From Sinorhizobium terangae (lineage in GTDB: Bacteria; Pseudomonadota; Alphaproteobacteria; Rhizobiales; Rhizobiaceae): a stretch of 64,000 nucleotides of DNA. How positions within the stretch are numbered: the first letter of the stretch is position 1; every line of letters begins with the position of its first letter. Positions 9,484-19,438 of the stretch are shown here, one piece after another. The notes beneath the pieces were generated by a model. The model made no database searches, was not told the origin of the DNA, and saw only the letters and a program-made list of their open reading frames with translations. The position numbers were made by a program, and so were the translations under genes. The stretch lies in NCBI RefSeq assembly GCF_029714365.1, contig NZ_CP121659.1, positions 3,247,001 through 3,311,000 of the forward strand, in the 5' to 3' direction.

Positions 9484-10395
9484 ATGGAAAACCGTCTGCT
9501 CGATCGCATTCCGCTGGAGGCCTTCCGCGTCTTCGATGCCGCGAGCCGGCACATGAACTTTTCCCGCGCTGGTCGCGAGCTCAACATCACCCAGGCGGCT
9601 GTCAGCCGTCGCATCAGGACGCTTGAGGATCATCTGGGCAGCCGTCTCTTCAACCGTCGCGGCAAGAACCTGGAACTGACACCGCAAGGCGAGCGGCTTT
9701 TCCAGCGGGTACGCGCCTCGCTCGACTATCTCGAGGAAAGCCTCGAACCTTTCCGCGGTGCCTCCGGCCAAACGATTTCCATCGCCGCCAGCGGCTCGGT
9801 CTCGCACCTCTGGCTCGGCACGCGGCTGCGTGAGTTCGGGAAGGAGAACCCCGGTATTTCGATCCGTCTCCTCACGACCGACAGCCCCTCCGAGCTTGCC
9901 TCGGAGAATAACGACCTCGTCATCCTCTATTCCACCGGAGACCATCCGCGCTGGTCGCTGACCCTGTTGATGGCCGAAGAGCTGGCACCGGTCGCCTCGC
10001 CCGACTATCTCGGCGCCCGGGGTCTTCAGGCGGCCGAGTTGCAGCCCGACACCATAGCAGCGCTCGATCTCATCGACTACGACCGCTTCAACGCCCACTG
10101 GATCTCGTTCCAGAAATGGTTCGAGCGGATCGAGCCATCCCGGCATGGCGTAAAGCCGCGCCCCAAATACACCTTTTCCACCTATGTGATGGCGATCGAT
10201 GCGGCGCTGCGCGGCGACGGCGTGGCGCTCGGCAGCCTCGGTCTGGTGCGGGAACATTTGAACGACGGCCGATTGGCGATGCTCGGCCAACGCAGTCTCG
10301 CCTCCGGCTATGGCTATTATCTCGGGCTGCCACGCAACCGGCCATCGACGGACGAAGTCCTCCGCCTCCACGCAGCACTTAGCAGGCCGGCATGA
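9484..10395 (+). CDS. LysR-family transcriptional regulator (GcvA-like branch)
   Basis: A 303-residue LysR regulator. The winged helix-turn-helix is at about 8-67 (FSRAGRELNITQAAVSRRIRTLE then RLFNRRG). An effector-binding domain follows from about 95 to the end. It is divergently oriented to the alcohol dehydrogenase/aldehyde dehydrogenase/enolase-superfamily operon, the usual arrangement for a LysR activator controlling the neighbouring catabolic genes and itself. The inducer would be a substrate or intermediate of that route. No operator could be assigned confidently in the 205-bp shared region. Confidence 0.88.
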   Translation: MENRLLDRIPLEAFRVFDAASRHMNFSRAGRELNITQAAVSRRIRTLEDHLGSRLFNRRGKNLELTPQGERLFQRVRASLDYLEESLEPFRGASGQTISIAASGSVSHLWLGTRLREFGKENPGISIRLLTTDSPSELASENNDLVILYSTGDHPRWSLTLLMAEELAPVASPDYLGARGLQAAELQPDTIAALDLIDYDRFNAHWISFQKWFERIEPSRHGVKPRPKYTFSTYVMAIDAALRGDGVALGSLGLVREHLNDGRLAMLGQRSLASGYGYYLGLPRNRPSTDEVLRLHAALSRPA

Positions 10396-10514
10396 CTAGC
10401 GTCTCTCCCATGGATAGCCCGCGCAGCGGAACTTTGGCTGCGTGCTTTAAGATGCTTGCCGCGGACTCAGTTTGGGTCGGTCAGACGCCCTTCGAGGCGA
10501 GGCGCTGACGCCCG

Positions 10515-11402
10515 ATGGAGAAGAAGCAGAAAGGCCGTTCCGGCATCGCCTTCTTCTTCCTCGCCGTGGGGCTCGTCTTCACGGCGATCCTCGCAACCGT
10601 TCTCCTTGCCAATGAGCACCGCAACCTGAAACAACTGCTTGCGGCCGCCGGGCTGCCAACCACATTCTTGGAGACGGCGAAGCAGGAGACGAAGCAAACC
10701 ACGCCGGCACGCGAGGCCCCCAGGAAAACGGAGGCGCCGCGCATGCTGCTGCCGGCCCGGACCTTTGAGGATCTGCACACACCGGAGCAGCAGTTTCTGC
10801 GCGCAATCCGCAGCGATCCGCGCGCGCTCTGTGAAGGCTTGCGCGACGCGGGATTTCGCGAACTCGAATGGAAATCCGCCGAGAGTGGCCGCTGGGAATG
10901 CTCGTCGCTCGTCCCCCTTACCCGGCCCGGCGAAGACAATCCCTCGTCGATCTTCATTTTCGTCAAAGGCAGCGGCGAAGACGAAATCACGTCGTTCCGC
11001 GTGAAGCTGAACATCGAACGGCACGAGGACGCGCAGGCCGTCACCAGCGCCGCCGCCAAAGCCGCCTCGGTATTCCTGACGCAGGTCCGCTGGGCGGATG
11101 GCGAAAGCATCGCCTTGCAGATCCAGGCACTCAAGGAATTCGACCTCAAACGCTTCGGCAGCCGCATCCAGTTCAAGCAGGAAGCGGGCGACGTGCCCCG
11201 CTACAATTTCCTCGCCAACCAGGCGGCGCGATCACGGCCGAAAAGCATCGCCGAAGTCTTTTTCGATCGCGGCAAGTGGCTCACTCCCGGCGACGGCTCG
11301 GCTGTCTCCTTCGTGCGCGGTCCGGCGGCTTGGAACGCGCCGAACGCCGTGCCTGAGAAAAGCAGCGCCTCGCCATCGACGCCTGAGCAATCAGTCCGCT
11401 GA
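10515..11402 (+). CDS. conserved membrane-anchored protein of unknown function (DUF6030-like)
   Basis: A 295-residue protein with a short basic N-terminus (MEKKQKGR) and a single hydrophobic span at about 11-32. A Lys/Pro/Thr-rich linker to about residue 75 follows, then a soluble domain of about 170 residues containing CEGLRDAGF and WECSS. The topology suggests an inner-membrane anchor with the bulk in the periplasm. I think it belongs to the DUF6030 family, from general resemblance only. The stop is 12 bp from the convergent Lrp gene stop. No function can be assigned. Confidence 0.7.
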   Translation: MEKKQKGRSGIAFFFLAVGLVFTAILATVLLANEHRNLKQLLAAAGLPTTFLETAKQETKQTTPAREAPRKTEAPRMLLPARTFEDLHTPEQQFLRAIRSDPRALCEGLRDAGFRELEWKSAESGRWECSSLVPLTRPGEDNPSSIFIFVKGSGEDEITSFRVKLNIERHEDAQAVTSAAAKAASVFLTQVRWADGESIALQIQALKEFDLKRFGSRIQFKQEAGDVPRYNFLANQAARSRPKSIAEVFFDRGKWLTPGDGSAVSFVRGPAAWNAPNAVPEKSSASPSTPEQSVR

Positions 11403-11414
11403 AACCGCTAACGC

Positions 11415-11846
11415 TCAACGGTCGATGCGGGTCGAGAGAATGATCGACGACAGCGTCTTTTCGACCCCGTCGATTTCGCCGATGCGATCGATCAGCAGGT
11501 CGAGTTCGCTGATCGAAGCCGCAGCCACCACCGCGATGAGATCGAAACTGCCGCTGACGGAATGGAGCGTGCGGATCTCCCGGATGGCGCTAAGCTCGGG
11601 CGTGACGCGGCTCAGCGCCCGCGGCGCGATGGTGATCAGCACATGCGCCTTCACCAAACCCTTCTCGTAACTTTCCGAAAGCCGCACGCCGTAGCCGGCA
11701 ATGAGGCCCTCGCGCTCCAGCCGATCGATTCGCGCCTGCACCGTCGTGCGTGAAAGACCGAGACGGCGCGCAATCGTCGCCGTTGGCATGCGCGCATTCT
11801 CGCTCAGGATGGCGAGGAGCTCACGGTCCTTGTCGGTCACTTGCAT
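11415..11846 (-). CDS. Lrp/AsnC-family transcriptional regulator
   Basis: A 143-residue regulator. The N-terminal helix-turn-helix is at about 16-50 (ARMPTATIARRLGLSRTTVQ, then RIDRLEREGLIAGYG). A C-terminal RAM ligand-binding domain follows from about 60. The frame is open upstream, but the methionine at 11846 (MQVTDKDREL) is where the family normally starts, and codons further up lack homology. It is divergent from the saccharopine-dehydrogenase-like gene, 123 bp apart, so it probably senses an amino acid (lysine or a derivative would fit) and controls that gene. The effector is inferred from context. Confidence 0.87.
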   Translation of the reverse strand: MQVTDKDRELLAILSENARMPTATIARRLGLSRTTVQARIDRLEREGLIAGYGVRLSESYEKGLVKAHVLITIAPRALSRVTPELSAIREIRTLHSVSGSFDLIAVVAAASISELDLLIDRIGEIDGVEKTLSSIILSTRIDR

Positions 11847-11969
11847 ATCGTCGATCCATTTTGGCGAATTGCCGAATATTGACCGGCGATTTAGCCGCAT
11901 CGACGCTTCAAATCAACAAGCGATCGCGGGAGAATAGAATAGGAAGCAACTCATACCCTGGGGAAAAGA

Positions 11970-13073
11970 ATGAAAGACATCGTTGTCATCGGCGCCGGCA
12001 AGATCGGGTCCACCATCGCGCGCATGCTGGCGCATACCGGCGACTATCGCGTCTGTGTTGCCGACCGCAGCGCCGAGCAGTTGCAACAGGTCGAGAAGCA
12101 CGACGCCATCTCGACCGCGACCATCGACATCGCCGACAGGAAGGCTCTCGTCGGCCTGCTGACCGGCAAGTTCGCCGTATTGAGTGCCGCACCGTTCCAC
12201 CTGACAGTCGCCATTGCCGAAGCCGCCGCCGAAGCCGAGATCCATTATCTCGACCTGACCGAGGACGTCGAATCGACCCGCCAGGTCAAGGCGATCGCGG
12301 CAGAAGCGCAGACCGCCTTCATTCCGCAGTGCGGCCTTGCGCCGGGCTTCATCTCGATCGTCGCCAACGATCTGGCGAAGCGCTTCGAGACGCTGGAAAG
12401 CGTGCGCATGCGCGTCGGCGCGCTGCCGCAATATCCGTCCAACGCTCTCAACTACAACCTGACCTGGAGCACGGACGGCGTCATCAACGAATATATCGAA
12501 CCCTGCGAAGCGATCGTCGAAGGCTCGCTGATCGAAGTTCCGGCGATGGAAGAGCGCGAGGAATTCTCGCTCGACGGCGTTACCTACGAGGCCTTCAACA
12601 CCTCCGGCGGCCTTGGTACGCTTTGCGAAACCTTGAAGGGCAAGGTCCGCACGCTGAACTACAAGACGATTCGCTATCCGGGTCACGCCGCCATCTTCAA
12701 GGCGCTCCTGAACGACCTCGGCCTGCGCCATCGCCGCGAGGTGCTGAAGGACATTCTGGAGAATGCCCTGCCGACCACGACGCAGGACGTCGTCGTCATC
12801 TTCGTCACCGTCTCCGGCTTCCGCGAAGGCCGCCTGGTTCAGGAAACCTACGCCAACAAGGTCTATAGCGGTGTTGTCGCCGGACGCATGCAGAGCGGCA
12901 TCCAGATCACCACGGCCGGCAGCATCTGCGCCGTCCTCGACCTGCTCGCCGAATGCAAGATCGCGACGAAGGGCTTCGTCCGCCAGGAAGACATCGCGCT
13001 CGACACCTTCCTCGCCAACCGCTTCGGTCATTACTACGCGCAGAAGCACGAGACGGAACGCGCGGCGAGCTGA
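11970..13073 (+). CDS. saccharopine dehydrogenase-like / lysine dehydrogenase-like NAD(P)-dependent oxidoreductase
   Basis: A 367-residue oxidoreductase with a Rossmann motif GAGKIGSTIA at about 8-17 and the family segments HYLDLTED and CGLAPGF. This is the short, single-domain form of the saccharopine dehydrogenase family. That family includes saccharopine dehydrogenase (glutamate-forming), lysine 6-dehydrogenase and carboxynorspermidine dehydrogenase, and sequence reading alone does not separate them. The divergent Lrp-type regulator suggests lysine catabolism. A RIME copy begins 13 bp after the stop, and the likely terminator lies further on at 13228-13257. Confidence 0.82.
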   Translation: MKDIVVIGAGKIGSTIARMLAHTGDYRVCVADRSAEQLQQVEKHDAISTATIDIADRKALVGLLTGKFAVLSAAPFHLTVAIAEAAAEAEIHYLDLTEDVESTRQVKAIAAEAQTAFIPQCGLAPGFISIVANDLAKRFETLESVRMRVGALPQYPSNALNYNLTWSTDGVINEYIEPCEAIVEGSLIEVPAMEEREEFSLDGVTYEAFNTSGGLGTLCETLKGKVRTLNYKTIRYPGHAAIFKALLNDLGLRHRREVLKDILENALPTTTQDVVVIFVTVSGFREGRLVQETYANKVYSGVVAGRMQSGIQITTAGSICAVLDLLAECKIATKGFVRQEDIALDTFLANRFGHYYAQKHETERAAS

Positions 13074-13086
13074 AGCGCTGCTCCTG

Positions 13087-13188
13087 CTGCATGTTTCCTT
13101 AATCGTAGCCGATTTAAGGATAAAAACATGCAGCAATTCAAAGTGCGACAGCGTCCTTCGCGCGTCTCATAAGCCGCGCGGCGCTGTA
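13087..13188. repeat. RIME1-like two-palindrome element
   Basis: Same two-hairpin structure and orientation as the copy at 9303-9405: CTGCATG...CATGCAG, a linker of about 11 bases, then a GACAGCG...CGCTGTA arm. It sits between the stop codon of the saccharopine-dehydrogenase-like gene and that gene's apparent terminator, so it is probably transcribed as 3' untranslated sequence. Confidence 0.85.
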
Positions 13189-13227
13189 GAGGGGCGTTCC
13201 CAACGCGCCGACGAAATGAGACACGAG

Positions 13228-13257
13228 AAATGCCCGGGCAAGGTCCGGGCATTTTTG
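13228..13257 (+). terminator. intrinsic terminator after the saccharopine dehydrogenase-like gene
   Basis: Ten-base stem AAATGCCCGG / CCGGGCATTT with a 7-base loop, running directly into further T residues. On the plus strand this is a standard rho-independent terminator. It lies about 155 bp after the stop because a repeat element intervenes. Confidence 0.75.
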
Positions 13258-13284
13258 CGTTCAAGGGTCATCCCGTCTCGCATC

Positions 13285-13460
13285 CCCTCATCCGGCCTGC
13301 CGGCCACCTTCTCCCCGCAAGCGGGGCGAAGGAGACTCGCGGCACCGCTTCGATCGCCCTTCTCCGCCCGTAGCGAAGAGAGGTCGATGGTGACGGAGCG
13401 CGGAGAGCCGCGACGGCGTTCCCTCGCCCCGCTTGCGGGGAGAGGGTCAGGGTGAGGGGC
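13285..13460. repeat. GC-rich palindromic repeats in the atpC-side spacer
   Basis: The 537-bp spacer between the saccharopine-dehydrogenase-like gene and atpC holds no gene. This part contains two CTCCCCGC/GCGGGG hairpins facing each other (near 13310-13334 and 13423-13442). The segment 13287-13334 recurs at 22719-22766 as its reverse complement with one mismatch in 48. Confidence 0.7.
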
Positions 13461-13553
13461 AAATTGGTCGAATCGCTGCAGTCGCGCCCGCTCGCTCGAC
13501 CGGCCTTCGCCAACGTCGCCCTCGCGAATGCGGAGGCGCTTGCGCTGAACACG

Positions 13554-13577
13554 AAAAACCCCGCTCGAGGCGGGGTT
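13554..13577 (-). terminator. intrinsic terminator of the atp operon
   Basis: Stem CCCCGC / GCGGGG with loop TCGAG, flanked by five A residues on the plus strand, so transcripts of the minus strand end in a T-run. It lies 34 bp downstream of the atpC stop. Confidence 0.8.
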
Positions 13578-13610
13578 CGATAGGCATTATCCCTTATCGG
13601 GATGTCCCTT

Positions 13611-14015
13611 TCAGGCCGGGATGACGATCTCCCCGAGCTTCGTCAGTTCGGCGATGAATTGCTCGAGGCGCGTCTTCTTCTCGTCGCCCGCGCCTTCCAA
13701 TTCGGCGCGAACGGCGTCGATGCGGTTTTCCAGAACCGTACGGTCGAGCTCATCGACGTGGACGGCGGACTCGGCGAGCAGCGTGCAACCGGTCGGCAGG
13801 ATATCGGCAAAGCCGCCGAAAACCGCAAAACGCTCGGTCTTGCCGTCAGCCGTCTTCACGGTAACCACGCCCGGCTTGACGGTCGTCATCGTCGGCGCGT
13901 GATTGGCCATCACGGTCATCTCGCCCTCGGTTGCCGGAATGACGACCTCCGTCACCTTTTCCGAAAGCAGCAGGCGCTCGGGGGAAACAAGCTCAAAATT
14001 GAAACTGTCGGCCAT
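13611..14015 (-). CDS. atpC: F1-ATP synthase epsilon subunit
   Basis: A 134-residue epsilon subunit starting MADSFNFELVSPERLL. The N-terminal beta-barrel has the hallmark EGEMTVMANHAPTMTTVKPG, and the C-terminal helical hairpin is Glu/Lys-rich. The ATG at 14015 is preferred to a GTG two codons upstream because it gives the usual N-terminus. The subunit sits on the rotor stalk and inhibits ATP hydrolysis. It is the last gene of the atpHAGDC operon, separated from atpD by 120 bp containing two hairpins and followed by a clear terminator. Confidence 0.96.
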   Translation of the reverse strand: MADSFNFELVSPERLLLSEKVTEVVIPATEGEMTVMANHAPTMTTVKPGVVTVKTADGKTERFAVFGGFADILPTGCTLLAESAVHVDELDRTVLENRIDAVRAELEGAGDEKKTRLEQFIAELTKLGEIVIPA

Positions 14016-14067
14016 GACCATTCACTTCTCGTGCGCGCCGCTCGTTGGCAGCGGCTGTGGCATGTTC

Positions 14068-14124
14068 TCTGCCGCTTGTCGCGGCAGAATGAAAACCGTG
14101 GCGTGAAGTGTTCACGCCACGGTT
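14068..14124 (-). promoter_or_regulatory. two hairpins between atpD and atpC
   Basis: A perfect 14-base stem (arms 14094-14107 and 14111-14124, 3-base loop) is followed in the direction of transcription by TTC and then by a second hairpin with arms near 14068-14075 and 14081-14088. They fill much of the atpD-atpC gap. They could act as a partial terminator or as an mRNA processing/stability element lowering atpC output relative to atpD. Confidence 0.55.
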
Positions 14125-14135
14125 CACGATGCTGA

Positions 14136-16555
<2,420 letters not shown>

Positions 16556-16582
16556 CCGTTGTCCGTCCTAAATGAAACCCGC

Positions 16583-18112
16583 TCAGGCGAAAGACTTGGC
16601 GAAGGTGTCGATTGCAGCCTTCAGCTTGCCCTTGGTGTCGTCGGAAATCGCCTTTTCCGTGCGGATCGTTTCCAGCACGTCCTTGCCTTCCGAACGCAGG
16701 TAGGAGAGCAGACCCTGCTCGAACTTGCCGACCTGGTTGACGGGCAGCTTGTCGAGATAGCCGTTGACGCCGGCGAAGATCACGGCGACCTGTTCTTCCG
16801 TCTTCAGCGGCGAGAACTGCGGCTGCTTCAGGAGTTCGGTCAGGCGGGCACCGCGGTTAAGCAGGCGCTGCGTTGCGGCATCGAGGTCCGAGCCGAACTG
16901 TGCGAAGGCCGCCATTTCGCGGTACTGCGCGAGTTCGCCCTTGATCGAGCCTGCGACCTGCTTCATCGCCTTGATCTGCGCCGAGGAGCCGACGCGCGAA
17001 ACCGAGAGGCCGACGTTAACGGCCGGACGGATGCCCTGGTAGAACAGGTCGGTTTCAAGGAAGATCTGGCCGTCGGTGATCGAGATCACGTTGGTCGGAA
17101 TGAACGCGGACACGTCGTTGCCCTGCGTTTCGATGACCGGCAGAGCCGTCAGCGAGCCGGCGCCATTGTCGTCGTTGAGCTTCGCGGCGCGTTCCAGAAG
17201 GCGGGAATGCAGGTAGAAGACGTCACCCGGGTAGGCTTCGCGGCCCGGCGGGCGACGCAGAAGCAGCGACATCTGACGGTAGGCGACGGCCTGCTTGGAA
17301 AGGTCGTCGTAGCCGATCAGGGCATGCTTGCCGTTGTCGCGGAAATATTCACCCATCGCGCAGCCGGCGAACGGAGCGAGGTACTGCATCGGAGCCGGAT
17401 CGGAAGCGGTTGCAGCAACGATGATCGAGTACTGCAGCGCGCCGCGCTCTTCGAGAACCTTCACAAACTGAGCAACGGTCGAACGCTTCTGGCCGATGGC
17501 GACGTAGACGCAATAGAGCTTGTCCTGTTCCGGGCCGTTGTCGTGGATCGGCTTCTGGTTCAGGAAGGTGTCGAGAATGATCGCGGTCTTGCCCGTCTGG
17601 CGGTCGCCGATGACGAGTTCGCGCTGGCCGCGGCCGACCGGGATGAGGGCGTCGATCGCCTTGAGGCCGGTCGACATCGGCTCGTGAACCGACTTGCGCG
17701 GAATGATGCCGGGAGCCTTGACGTCAACGCGGGCGCGCTGCTTGGCATTGATCGGGCCCTTGCCGTCGATCGGGTTGCCGAGCGCGTCGACGACGCGGCC
17801 GAGCAGCTCCGGACCAACCGGGACGTCCACGATGGCGCCGGTCCGCTTGACGGTGTCGCCTTCCTTGATGTCACGGTCGGAACCGAAGATAACCACACCG
17901 ACGTTGTCGGCTTCGAGGTTCAGCGCCATGCCGCGAATTCCACCCGGGAATTCGACCATCTCGCCTGCCTGAACGTTGTCGAGGCCGTAGACGCGGGCGA
18001 TACCGTCACCGACGGAAAGCACCTGGCCAACTTCGGAGACTTCTGCTTCCTGGCCGAAATTTTTGATCTGATCTTTGAGAATTGCGGAAATTTCCGCGGC
18101 GCGGATATCCAT
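16583..18112 (-). CDS. atpA: F1-ATP synthase alpha subunit
   Basis: The non-catalytic nucleotide-binding alpha subunit, 509 residues. P-loop GDRQTGKT is at about 169-176, and the family signature [23 protein letters not shown] is near 290. The N-terminal helix [19 protein letters not shown] binds the delta subunit. The start overlaps the atpH stop by one base (TGATG), so the two are probably translationally coupled. Part of atpHAGDC. Confidence 0.98.
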   Translation of the reverse strand: MDIRAAEISAILKDQIKNFGQEAEVSEVGQVLSVGDGIARVYGLDNVQAGEMVEFPGGIRGMALNLEADNVGVVIFGSDRDIKEGDTVKRTGAIVDVPVGPELLGRVVDALGNPIDGKGPINAKQRARVDVKAPGIIPRKSVHEPMSTGLKAIDALIPVGRGQRELVIGDRQTGKTAIILDTFLNQKPIHDNGPEQDKLYCVYVAIGQKRSTVAQFVKVLEERGALQYSIIVAATASDPAPMQYLAPFAGCAMGEYFRDNGKHALIGYDDLSKQAVAYRQMSLLLRRPPGREAYPGDVFYLHSRLLERAAKLNDDNGAGSLTALPVIETQGNDVSAFIPTNVISITDGQIFLETDLFYQGIRPAVNVGLSVSRVGSSAQIKAMKQVAGSIKGELAQYREMAAFAQFGSDLDAATQRLLNRGARLTELLKQPQFSPLKTEEQVAVIFAGVNGYLDKLPVNQVGKFEQGLLSYLRSEGKDVLETIRTEKAISDDTKGKLKAAIDTFAKSFA

Positions 18113-18678
18113 CAGCCGACCTCTTTCAGTGCAAGCTTAAGGGTAGAGAGTTTGGTGCGAAGGGAGGTGTCAATCTGGCGGGAACCGACCTTGACGATCA
18201 GACCTCCAAGAATAGACGGGTCGACGGTGACGTTGACCGCCACGTCTTTGCCGGTGACGCCCTTGAGCGTCGCCTTCAATTCAGTTTCCTGCGCCTGAGT
18301 GAGCGCGTGGGCCGACGTGACGTCGGCGGAAATTTCGCCGCGGTGGCGCGCAGCAATCAGGCGGAATGCCTTGATGATGCCCGGCAGCGCAAAAAGACGG
18401 CGGTTACGGGCAACGACCTTGAGGAAGTTGCCGACCAGCCCGGAAATTCCAGCCTTTTCCGCGACCGCGGAAATGGCCTTGAACTGGTCGTCGGCAGAAA
18501 AGACAGGGCTCACGATCAGTCGCTTCAGATCATCGCTAGCGTCGATCAGCGCCTGGACGCGATTGAGATCGGCGCCAACGGCCTCGACCGAACCAGCCTC
18601 AAGAGCCAGCTCGAAGAGCGAGGACGCATATCTTTCTGCAACACCGGAAATAAGCTGGGATGTGTCTGCCACGGGCAC
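18112..18678 (-). CDS. atpH: F1-ATP synthase delta subunit
   Basis: The delta (OSCP-like) subunit, 188 residues. An N-terminal six-helix domain includes [17 protein letters not shown], and the C-terminal part contains the conserved [30 protein letters not shown]. It joins F1 to the peripheral stalk. It is the first gene of the F1 operon. The Fo genes are not in the window, consistent with the split F1/Fo arrangement of Rhizobiales. About 250 bp upstream without a gene (18679-18927) should hold the operon promoter, which I could not pinpoint. Confidence 0.96.
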   Translation of the reverse strand: MPVADTSQLISGVAERYASSLFELALEAGSVEAVGADLNRVQALIDASDDLKRLIVSPVFSADDQFKAISAVAEKAGISGLVGNFLKVVARNRRLFALPGIIKAFRLIAARHRGEISADVTSAHALTQAQETELKATLKGVTGKDVAVNVTVDPSILGGLIVKVGSRQIDTSLRTKLSTLKLALKEVG

Positions 18679-18927
18679 AAGCTTCTCTCAAAATCATCCA
18701 AGAACGTCAGCTGCGGCGAACCGCTGACTTAACATCTTGAATTTGCTGCAATAACTCGCAGGCTATCGAGGCCTTTCGACCCACTTCCCCCGCAATTCGC
18801 GGTTCGTCTAGCATAGGATGTTTGGACTCGCAACACGCCAACGGCAGGAATGCGGCATAAGTCGACCTTCGTCGGCCGAATTTTGCCGTAAATCCCGAAC
18901 GGAACGGTGAAATCCCGCTTACGCTTG

Positions 18928-19314
18928 TCAGATCAGCCCGAAAACGTAAGCAAGCGGAAGGATCGCAAGCACCGCCTGAACAGCAAGGGCGGTCCAGTTG
19001 AAAAGCGTTGCGCCGTTGTCGCTCATGATCGACAGGATGCGGCCGAAGGCCGCGAGCGCGAAGGCGGCGCCGACCGCAAGATAGACCATCGGCTGGCCGA
19101 GCAGGATGGCGCCGAGGCCGAGACCGATATGCATGCCGCCCATAGTGGAGCGTGCTTCCGCAAGGCCGCCGCGGCGCCCTTCGGCAAGGCCGATGCCGGC
19201 CGCGCGAAAGACAAGGCGCGGAGCGAAGAGCATGAAAAGGCCGATGAGTGCCGCGGTCGCCGCCGCGCAAAATGCCAGAAACTCCCCGGTTTCCGTCGGA
19301 ATGTAGAACTCCAT
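18928..19314 (-). CDS. small integral membrane protein, unknown function (DUF4345-like)
   Basis: A protein of about 128 residues with four hydrophobic spans (FLAFCAAATAALIGLFMLF, then three near residues 50-70, 70-88 and 100-125) and the polar segment FRAAGIGLAEG between them. The size and four-span layout recall DUF4345-type membrane proteins. The assignment is tentative. The start at 19314 (MEFYIP) is chosen because GGGGA lies just upstream; ATG 19338 is possible. It lies between priA and atpH on the same strand, and no partner function is evident. Confidence 0.7.
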   Translation of the reverse strand: MEFYIPTETGEFLAFCAAATAALIGLFMLFAPRLVFRAAGIGLAEGRRGGLAEARSTMGGMHIGLGLGAILLGQPMVYLAVGAAFALAAFGRILSIMSDNGATLFNWTALAVQAVLAILPLAYVFGLI

Positions 19315-19438
19315 GCCGTCCCCGCTGATTACCCCCATTGCGTCGCGCTCGGGTGGTTCCCCCGCAGACGCAGCACCGGGGAGGTCTAGCGCATGTCGGC
19401 GCCGATGTGAATCCGCTCCGTGGCGTTCGATCGATCGA

